From: Blastomussa wellsi
Taxonomy: Eukaryota; Cnidaria; Anthozoa; Scleractinia; Plerogyridae
Reading direction: 5' to 3'
Length of the DNA stretch: 64,000 nucleotides
NCBI GenBank assembly: GCA_947652115.1
Contig: OX393569.1
Location: forward strand, 13,183,033 to 13,247,032
Below, piece by piece: positions 31,278 through 39,600 of this stretch. The translations under genes were made by a program, and so were the position numbers. Within the stretch, counting starts at the first letter, position 1; each line of letters opens with the position of its first letter. Under the pieces are notes generated by a model, which was given only the letters and a program-made list of their open reading frames with translations, was not told where the DNA came from and ran no database searches.

Positions 31278-32074
31278 ACAATGTTCTGAAGTTTCTGACA
31301 CTCTTGTATGAGTCGGGGCTCGGATATAGCTCAATTAACACTGCCCGTTCTGCCTTATCCTCACTCGATTGTGGTAGCACATGTCCTGTTGGAAACCATC
31401 CTCTAATTTGTCGGTTCATGAGAGGGATCTACATTTCAAGACCAACACAGTCTCGTTATACTATTGTTTGGGATGTTAAAGTTGTGTTAGATTATTTTAG
31501 ACAATGGAAAGACAATAAGGAACTCTCACTTAAAGAACTGTTGTTAAAAACTACTACTTTAGTAGCTTTAGTATCAGCACAGAGGGTGCAATCTTTGCAC
31601 AAGCTAGATCTAGACTGCATGACTCAAACAAATGACAGGGTTACATTTAAATTTGACCTGTTAAAACAAAGTAGGCCGTCTGTTAAGTCTCCCATCATGG
31701 AACTTTGTGCTTATCCTGAGAATCCTAAAATTTGTGTTGTAAAAACATTGTCACATTATCTTGAAAGAACACAGTCATTTAGGGAACAAGAAACCAAGTT
31801 GTTTCTGACTTATCAAAAACCTCATCATGCGGTTAGTGCCAGTACTGTTAGTCGTTGGATAAAGTCTATGCTCAAAAAAGCTGGAGTTGACACATCTAAA
31901 TTTGGTGCTCATAGCACTCGAGCTGCATCCTCGTCCGCAGCTAAACAAGCAGGAGTGCCCATCATGGATATACTCAGCACTGGGGGATGGTCCTCAGAAC
32001 GCACCTTTGCTAGGCATTATAGCGTACCTATTCAAAAGAAAAATAATTTTGCTGAAGCTATTTGTAACAGTTAA
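30914..32074 (+). CDS. DIRS tyrosine recombinase, open frame
   Basis: 386 codons, overlapping the 3' end of the RT-RNase H frame by more than 300 bp in another frame, as is usual in DIRS. SAM-like N-terminal core-binding region (SWRESTRNQYSTHFKKWKKF), then the catalytic R in LVSAQRVQSLHKLDL, the HxxR box in FGAHSTRAASSSAAKQAG, GGW, and the nucleophile region FARHYSVP. The R-H-R-Y set is therefore intact. It would recombine a circular cDNA intermediate into the genome. The true start is unclear because the first 80 codons overlap the upstream frame. Confidence 0.85.
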   Translation: MFTEDHSRKGRGCDNCSYVAHSDLLPQADVHVDSTAKTATEEGEPVKIAPLPEKPPAVEENAADGMSCIRDSFEAKGIPEEARGIMLQSWRESTRNQYSTHFKKWKKFCSERNIDSHDISVNNVLKFLTLLYESGLGYSSINTARSALSSLDCGSTCPVGNHPLICRFMRGIYISRPTQSRYTIVWDVKVVLDYFRQWKDNKELSLKELLLKTTTLVALVSAQRVQSLHKLDLDCMTQTNDRVTFKFDLLKQSRPSVKSPIMELCAYPENPKICVVKTLSHYLERTQSFREQETKLFLTYQKPHHAVSASTVSRWIKSMLKKAGVDTSKFGAHSTRAASSSAAKQAGVPIMDILSTGGWSSERTFARHYSVPIQKKNNFAEAICNS

Positions 32075-32273
32075 GCCAGGTTATTGCTTGTTGACTTGTC
32101 TATCAAGCCTCTACAGTTACCTGTATTTTTGGCTTTTGTAAAGATTACATGTAGATACACTTACACTGGTTGGGTTGTGATTAAAGAGCTTTATTGTTGC
32201 TCTGATAGCTCTAGCCTGTATTTATCATGGCTTCAAAATCTCACATGATCCCTCAAGCAGATGATGTAGAAGA

Positions 32274-32534
32274 ATTAGAAAATTAAACAAGACTTACCTG
32301 GAAGTCGAAGTTTGATTGGGATTCTTCTACGTCATCTTGGGCTTGAGGGATCAGGTGCCCACCCAGGTATTGGCCCTCCCTATGTTACTTGTAATGATAA
32401 ATACTGGCCATACTCTTTGAAGACTGAAGTACGCATGCGCACTGCAATCTCACCTGATCCCTCAAGCCCAAGATGACGTAGAAGAATCCCAATCAAACTT
32501 CGACTTCCAGGTAAGTCTTGTTTAATTTTCTAAT
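32274..32534. repeat. Perfect 84-bp inverted repeat next to the DIRS right end
   Basis: Arms 32274-32357 and 32451-32534 are identical over 84 bp in inverted orientation, with a 93-bp spacer. Both arms contain ATTCTTCTACGTCATCT and GCTTGAGGGATCA, the same words as the DIRS termini, and the spacer repeats the ACGCATGCGCACTGCAATCT of the left terminus in inverted form. Each arm carries CAG-GTAAGT, a consensus splice donor facing outward. Confidence 0.8.
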
Positions 32535-32845
32535 TTTTTGTCATTATTTTGAGTTAAGTGATGCAGTATTATATTTTTAGCTTATTAAAGTAACAAGCAA
32601 ACAAACAACACAGCAAAAGTGATTTCCTTGAATACTGGTAAAGACCACATAGTGGACTACACGTTTTTCTCGGTTCGCTCCATTCCTTGAGCCCCGTGTT
32701 TCCTACGAACATATATTGTACTGTACTTCATTTTCTATATTAATTGTTTAGTACCAGTTTCAAGAAGCCTGTCATTGAAAAAAAATAAGTACCCAATTTG
32801 GTTTGCCCCATTTTTCACGAAAGAAATTAATGCATCACGTCGTAC

Positions 32846-34335
32846 TCAGTTGAAAGTTTTAGCCGGTGCAGGGAAACCAATGTTCACGGTGTTGTTATTT
32901 TCAGCGAGCACACGTACTCCCAAATAAGAAAGTAAGCCATCCACAGACAATCCCTGGCTTCGTATTATATTGGCGTACGCCTTCGCCTCGGCTTCAAAAG
33001 CTGCAAGGATGCTGGCAGCTTCAGCCTCTGCCTTGGACAGGATGACCTTGCTGTCTGACCCGGCTGTTTGGACGCTGATGCGTCCCTGTGTGACAGCTTC
33101 CTCTTTCTTTGTTTTCGCCTCGATAAGCGCACGCGGCCGCTCGTTCTTTGCGATGTTTATGTTTTCTTTAGCAGATTCTTTGTTTCTCACCACAGTCTCG
33201 TATTCAGCAGGCCGCTTAATGTTACTCACTTGCAGGTCTGTTATATCGGCGTTTACTCCTGTGAAACGCTTCACCATGGTAGTGTAGACGAGTTCTTGGA
33301 AGAACGAGCGACGTGTCTGGAATTCGCTGGTGTTGAACTGGCTGCAAGCGTCGTGAATGCTTGCACGTGCCAGAAACCTACAACAAAAACGAATCAACCA
33401 ATTATCAGTTGAAGGTGATCGAGTAGTCACGGTTTTAGGCCGGGATAAGACCCAGGTCGTGTTCTATTGGGAACCAGTATTGGGATCCGACAATCGTAGC
33501 CTGCGAGAACGTTTACATTTGGGAATACACCCCCGAGAGTGACGACAGGGACACCCAACGAGTCTGTCCCTCAATTTAATTTGGTTTTATCAACTGGGTT
33601 GATAATGTGAATTGGCCACTGTAAAGAGATTCAAGAGCTGACGTTTCGAGCGTTAGCCCTTCGTTGGAGCGAATCAAGGAATTGTGAGTCGTGTGTTGTT
33701 TATATACAGAAAGATGGAGCTTCGCTATTGGTTGGTGCCTGGTAACGTGAAAACAACGGAATAAATTAGTTGAATGAAAAGCGTTCGTTGATACCGTGAG
33801 GATTAAGAGTGCCGATTTGAAAAATAAATTTTTGTTCTAGAGTTTTGCGACTTTCCGTGCTTCCTTGGTGAAGGGAAAGGCCGCAGACTACCATATGTTG
33901 CTTAGAATGATTTGGGAGATTGAAGTGTCTCGCGACCGGTTTCGATGCACTTTTGTCGTCTTTCTCTACGTCACGAAGGTGTTCTCGGAATCGGTCGCCA
34001 AGTCGTCTCCCTGTTTCGCCGATGTATAACTTTTTGCAAAGAGTGTAAGTTATACAGTAGATGGCATTGTCTGAGGTACAGGTGAAATGATCAGTGATCT
34101 TGATAGATCGCTTGGGTCCCGATATTTTGTCGACGTTGTGAATGAAAGGGCATGTTTTGCATCGTGCGCGAGCGCATTGAAAAGTTCCGGGTTGATCACT
34201 TGTTTGGAATGCACTTCTGACTAAAAAGTTACCTATGTTTTTGTCGCGTTTGAATGAAATTAAAGGAGGTTGCCTCTTTACGGTGGCCAATTGACATTAT
34301 CAACCCAGTTGATAAACCAAATTATATTGTTATAC

Positions 34336-34380
<45 letters not shown>

Positions 34381-36230
34381 CTATTCATTTGTTCCTCAAT
34401 TTATCTGTTCCCCAACACAAATGTTGCTGGCTGGCAAAATGTTTCAGTATATGTTTACCCATGGGAGTTGCCACTGAAAAAAATACTGCTTTTGCGCATA
34501 GTGATTGAAACTAGGAAGGGCGACTGAAGAAACTGCTCGACGAAGGCTTGAATCTCGTTGAGAAGAGTGGATTTCAACGGATTTCAGTTCCATTTCCGCG
34601 CGTTTATTGTTTGCTCTAATTGATGGCTGTCAAAACATTTTGGATCATTTTCCCAGTAACCCTCAAGAACATGTTTTAATATCATATATTTCCATTCATT
34701 TGGATGAAAGAATGCATTTTGCCACAGTTTGTTCTATGGGTGCCCCTGCGACGAAGCCGCAGAATCGGAAACGGGGCGAGCAGTGGTTAGCTCTACGCTA
34801 CGGAGATTTCCCTAAGAAGAAGAATGAAAAGGGAACGTGGCGAAAAAGAAAACAAACCAAAAATAACAGTGTGATAGCCCCAAAATATTATTCCACACTT
34901 CAGGTGACTATCAAGCAAAGCCCTCAACAACGCTAAAATTCAAATCAAACAAGTTTTACTCACTTCAGTACGTCAACATAATTTGTGTGGTTTCTAAATT
35001 CCATGACGATTTCCTTCAGCTTCTGGGGTCTTGCTCGATACTGAAATTCAATCTGGAGCACAATCTCAACCCCTTCCTTGTTAAGACAGACTTCGCTATC
35101 AAACTCCAGGCTTTTGAAAACACTTGGGAATTTAATAAACTTAAAACCGGGGGGCCCATTGTGCAGACCAGCTTTCTGAGTGGTGGAGGACAGTGTCTTT
35201 TCAGTGATACGTATCATAAGCAATACCAACTGTCAGATCAAAAAGTAGCATTAGATCAAAAGCGTTTCAGTTTGCATAACCAGTCCAACCCCTCAAAATT
35301 AAATACGCGTGGTAAACTTCTTCACTTGGGTTAATTTAAAGTGCTACTACAATCACGTTCTTGATATCTATGTGTTTATATTTTCGTGCACAATACAAAT
35401 TTCTTAGATATCTTGCCAAATTTTTTAATTCATTATAAACTTTGGTTGAGAATTGGAGAAAATGAGGTCATTTTCTCAAAATACCTCACGGGTTGAAATT
35501 ATATAATAACAATTACTACAGAAAAATTCACGAAGATAACGTCCAAAGCTGTTTTTCTTCTTCGGGCGATTTTCTGTACGTGAACTATTTTGAGAAAATG
35601 ACGTCAAGCCATGGAACAAGGAGATTAATGGCGGCGTATTATTAAGGGAAATGTAAAAAATGGATATCAAAAATTTCATCGAACTGACGAACTACATTTG
35701 GAAAGAAAATTATAATGCTTCATCTCCTTTACTTTCAGTCAATTCTCTGTTATTGCATTAGCTAGCAAATGGCTACTGAAATTATGCGATCTCCCAATTA
35801 ATAAAAGGCTGGCGTGGCAGATATGCGATCTCTGCAGTAAATGACCTTCGGTTTCTACAGTGTGCAAAGACGGTGCAAACTATGAAAATCATATTCTTTA
35901 TTTGACATCACATGACACCAAAGGCGACTGAATAAAAAGCAAAAAAATCGAATTATTGTCATGCCAAATTTAAAACGTTTTACAGTTCGTGTCGTACGTA
36001 AAATACCTTAGTATGGACCATCATGCTACAGTGTTATTTCGACAGCTATAAAACGACATTTCGATTGCAGTGAGACATAAATTTATGGACAGCAAGACAA
36101 AATTTTTTCACTAACCTTCATCAGAATCCAGTTTACGTAAAGAAGTAGCTATGAGAGCTATCGACATCACAACTATTCCTAAAAACAGAGCACAAATTCC
36201 CATGCAGACCCAACTCTTGCAGTCAGCCAT
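32846..36230 (-). CDS. Gene C: membrane-anchored SPFH/Band-7-like protein (type 1), frameshifted
   Basis: Three exons: 36230-36116, 35229-34964, 33377-32846, about 303 codons. Residues 8-31 form a TM anchor (MGICALFLGIVVMSIALIAT) followed by SLRKLDSDEG. Exon 2 should begin VGIAYDTYH, but a one-base shift near 35201 is needed to reach TLSSTTQKAGLHNGPPGFKF. Exon 3 has the typical SPFH core (FTGVNADITDLQVSNIKRPA) and an Ala/Glu-rich helix (ESAKENINIAKNERPRALIE...KAEAEAASILAAFEAEAKAY), ending NTVNIGFPAPAKTFN. The start is chosen because it matches the first exon of gene D in length (115 bp) and motif; an earlier in-frame ATG at 36467 is less likely. The shift makes this copy a pseudogene unless it is an error in the sequence. 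The gene is head to head with gene A. A Penelope fragment lies in intron 2. Family is inferred; no named orthologue recognised. Confidence 0.75.
33635..33672 (-). ncRNA. Degraded hammerhead-ribozyme-like motif
   Basis: Read on the minus strand, the block after GCTC is CAACGAAGGGCTAACGCTCG then AAACGTCAGC. Penelope elements are known to carry hammerhead motifs with core CTGANGA - stem II - CGAAAC - GTC. Here the GAAAC-GTC half and the stem-II hairpin (AGGGCTAACGCT) are kept, but the CTGACGA box reads CCAACGA, two changes in core bases, so self-cleavage is not expected. Confidence 0.5.
33766..34290 (-). CDS. Penelope GIY-YIG endonuclease domain, C-terminal fragment
   Basis: 174 codons. The zinc-binding Cys segment is CARARCKTCPFIHNVDK. 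The GIY-YIG core reads NAIYCITYTLCKKLYIGETG then RRLGDRFREHLRDVEKD, with the YIGET motif, the Arg of RRLGDRFREH and a downstream KPVARHFN stretch. The frame ends normally. In a full Penelope protein an RT precedes this domain; here it is absent. The domain nicks target DNA to prime reverse transcription. Confidence 0.85.
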   Translation of the reverse strand: MATVKRQPPLISFKRDKNIGNFLVRSAFQTSDQPGTFQCARARCKTCPFIHNVDKISGPKRSIKITDHFTCTSDNAIYCITYTLCKKLYIGETGRRLGDRFREHLRDVEKDDKSASKPVARHFNLPNHSKQHMVVCGLSLHQGSTESRKTLEQKFIFQIGTLNPHGINERFSFN

Positions 36231-36691
36231 TTTTGCAAGTCTCCGCTCTGTGTGACTGGGTGTGACATGACAGGGTGTTGAACAACATAATAGAACAGCG
36301 GAGGCGTTGATTGAAGTGGGCAGTGTGTGTGTGTGGGGGGAGGGGTGATGTTGAGTACCAGTTGGGTTGGTAAGCTGGGATGGGCGCAGCCAAAAAAAAT
36401 AAAGTTCATTTAAAAGTGTTTCTTCTGTGAGATATTTCATTCTGGTCAGGTAGAGCCAATTTACCAATTCTTCAGTCCCTTCACCTGGGGCTTCAAGGCA
36501 TCCAGAGCAGTCCTAACACACCCACATTACCCAAGCCCCCATCCCTGACTCCTACCTAAAACAATAAGGTTATCAAAACAACGAGTCACTCCCATCAACG
36601 AAAGTTTCAATTTTGATCAATTTTTATCAGAGATTAATTCGTACTAAACGCTATCGCCTGAGCTCGTGAAAGACTGAAGTAAATTCATATC
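36231..36691. promoter_or_regulatory. Shared divergent promoter region of genes C and A
   Basis: 461 bp between the two start codons. Contains a TGTGTGTGTGTGGGGGGAGGGG tract near 36325 (on the plus strand) and an A/T-rich segment near gene A (TTCAATTTTGATCAATTTTT). No clear TATA box. Position alone suggests a bidirectional promoter; the equivalent interval of the second pair is 443 bp. Confidence 0.5.
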
Positions 36692-39600
36692 ATGGAGGAC
36701 GAAGAAGACGGCAGGCCTCGTGTCATAACCGGTAATCTAGGCGGGTGGAAAAAATGCCTCCTTATCGTCCTTGGAGTCGGACTTTTGTTGCTGGTGATCA
36801 TCTTGCCTATTAGCTTTGTTGGTGTTGAGTATTATCAGGTAAGTCTTTAAAAGCTGTGCTCTGCAGACATTCTAGTAAGAATGGCGACGAATCTGAGAGG
36901 CAATGTACGTTGTCAAGAAATAAAAAAATACGATTTTTTAAGGGAAGCTCCAGTTTGAAACTGAACACGAACACCGCTAGGTCACGCAAGCTGTACAGTA
37001 GGAAGAAATATTACTAGTAAATTCTCAATTTCACTGATTTCGCGTGGTTTTCGTTTATTTTCCGAATTAATGGGAGATATTTCATAGATTACTAAACATC
37101 AGAAATACATTACGTTTGCCTGATTTTAGCTATTTCCCGGGCGTATTTCACAGGCAAAAAGAGGTGGTCAAAGGTTACCGGATTTTTCAGTATGCATTCC
37201 AAAAGCGACAGATCCTCAAAAAGCGTATTACCAAATTCTTAATTCTTAAGCAAATTCGTTCAGCATAATTTTTGCGAAAACAACACCCGGGCTTATTTTT
37301 ACTGTGGCAGTAATGAAATAAAACCAAAGTGTATGTTTCGCTGCTGCAAGCAGTGTTTTGCACTACTAAACGCTGACAGATGCTATTTTTTTTGTTTATT
37401 TAAGATAACATGAAAGGTTTGTTTTGTTTAATACGTGATTTATACAGCTCCCGAAATGATCCCGAGCGCGAAATGATCCCATCCCCGAAATGATCCCGAA
37501 TCGACCCCGAAACGATCCCGATCATGAAATGATCCCCATTTTTCCTCGCCGACGCCGAAGTGATCCACAAGTAAGTTTAGGATAGGCGATGTAAACATGG
37601 GACTTCGTAATATTAAAGCCGAAGAAAAGAATAACAAGAAAATAAATAAACTAGAAACATGAAGAAAATTTGAGCTTGATAATAAAAGATAAGACTAGAG
37701 ATTCGTAAACAAATGTAACGCTTGTACTGCACAGGTATTTATGTTAAAATGATTTTTCCTTTTCCTGTTCTGATTCAAAAGATGTCAAAACTCGGATTTC
37801 TTGCTGAGAATGTGTTTTTGAAAATCTTTTGAAAACGTCTATATTCATATCCACTTACACTTTGTTGTCAGCTCAAGTCAGTGAAAGTTTCGTACACCGA
37901 TTGATATATAGATTTAGCCAAGCTTAAAAGCGGAGCTCCATAGGTTTTGCTGATTCTTAACAATTTGAGAAAATGATCTAAATCAGTGAAAATTCTAGCG
38001 CACGCAACCCCTCAAGAAAGATTTCGTTACCGAAAAAAAATCAGAATTGTCAACTCCAATCACATAAATTCCGCCGACGATGGCCCTGAAAAACTACAAA
38101 ATCAACCAAGAAATCGGACCTGAGCCCGCGATACAATGGAAAACCATTACCTGGTCAGCGGTCAACTTAAAAAAGTGATCTCGATGAGTCCCAACCTGAG
38201 CCCGCGATATGGCCATGTGATACTGGTCAATGGATACCTTGTTTTGACAGCTGTCAATCGATCATACAAAAGTCGTTTTGAAAGTTCTGTAAGGCAACAG
38301 ACCAGGATAATGCATCTAAACACAACGCTTAAAGTGCACCTAACCCCAAATTATTTGTTGCTAAAATATACCTTTGCACCAGTTTGAAACGCATTGCACT
38401 TTTTATTTCTCTTTTTCACCAAATTCTGGCTATTTATAGCATTCAAACGTTATGAAAAACTGTGCATCATTTGTTCCACGGCGGAGTCAGAAGGGGGCGT
38501 GGGTCTATTCCTGATTTGACGTCACAAAATGATTTGCATTGCATCAAGTCTTTGTAAACATGCATGCAAATCAGTTTGTGACGTCAAATCGGGAATAGAC
38601 CCACGCCCCTTCTGACTCGGTCGTGGAACAAATGATGCACAGTTTATCGTAACTTTTAAATGCTATAAATAGTCAGAATTTGGTAAAAAGGTGCAATGCG
38701 TTTCAAATTGGTGCAAAGCTTTATTCTAGCGAAAAAAATATTTTGGGGTTAGGTGCACTTTAATCTTGCAAGCCGAGTGTACATCAAGTGAAGCGAGCGA
38801 TCACATCTAAGATCCCGGATGTAAACTAAACGGTGTAAATTAACTTAACATGCATAAATTAACATCGTTACATCTCCCTTCGTTGTTCAAAAGAAGAATG
38901 AACGAAGAAATTGAAACTTAAATTGTTTCTTAGAGTTATTGTTCGGAGAACATAAACAACGTAGGAAAAGTGTCAGCATGCATAGTCACTGAGCATATGA
39001 GGCTTGAGCTTTTCAATTACTTAGATGTCTTACTAACAAGTTTGTCGACCTCAAAGAAATTTGAGTAATAGTCATAGTGAAAAGGTAGTCCTGGCCCTGG
39101 AGCTCAAAGAGATCAACAGCAAGGACCTGCCATGGTCTTGATGGTACTGGGTGTGAGATCATGGGCCCCCTCTGCTGCCCTTGTTGGTATGTATTGCAGA
39201 CTTGACACTTGGAGACATATTCTTCAATCTCTTTGTACATACCAGCTGGCCAGTAGAAAGCTTCCTTTGCTCGTCTCTGGCATGCCTGTACTCCCAGATG
39301 ACTGGATTGTAGCTTGTAGCTTTCTTTTGAGTTCAGCTCTCATTTGAAACGGTATGAGAACACGGTCTCCCCGGAAGATAACTCTATTTTGAAGTGTAAG
39401 CTGTTCTTTGAAAGAAAAGTAGTCTTGAACTTCCGGTGGGAGATGGAGCTTACTTTCTGGCCATCCTTGCTTGATGACGCCAGCGAGGGTCTTGAGGATA
39501 GCATCTTCTTGAGTAAGGTTTTGGATTTGGCAGAGAGTTTCATCTTTCACTGGAAGATTCTGTAACATGTTTATTTACTCTGCTTCTATCTCTGTTGAGG

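Larger units (their letters stand above)
27635..32276 (+). mobile_element. DIRS-like tyrosine-recombinase retrotransposon
   Basis: Order gag-like, RT-RNase H, tyrosine recombinase, bounded by 40-bp inverted termini (27635-27674, ATTCTTCTACGTCATCTGCT..., and 32237-32276, its complement with about one mismatch). Inverted ends plus a YR instead of a DDE integrase define DIRS elements. The gag and RT frames carry frameshifts while the YR frame is open. No target duplication is expected for this class and none is seen. Confidence 0.85.
33570..34325 (-). mobile_element. Penelope-like retroelement fragment (5'-truncated), inverted ends
   Basis: Carries a GIY-YIG endonuclease frame and is bounded by inverted copies of GGTTTATCAACTGGGTTGAT and AATTGGCCAC (33585-33630 and 34280-34320). 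No RT domain remains. Penelope elements often have terminal repeats in such odd arrangements. Lies in intron 2 of gene C, same strand as the gene. Confidence 0.75.

Noticed and set aside
30964..31419. Antisense frame opposite the DIRS recombinase
   Set aside because: Shadow of the coding strand; the plus strand has the catalytic motifs.
36231..36467. Upstream in-frame ATG for gene C at 36467
   Set aside because: The added residues are Pro/His-rich with no likeness to gene D, whose first exon matches the ATG at 36230 exactly in length.
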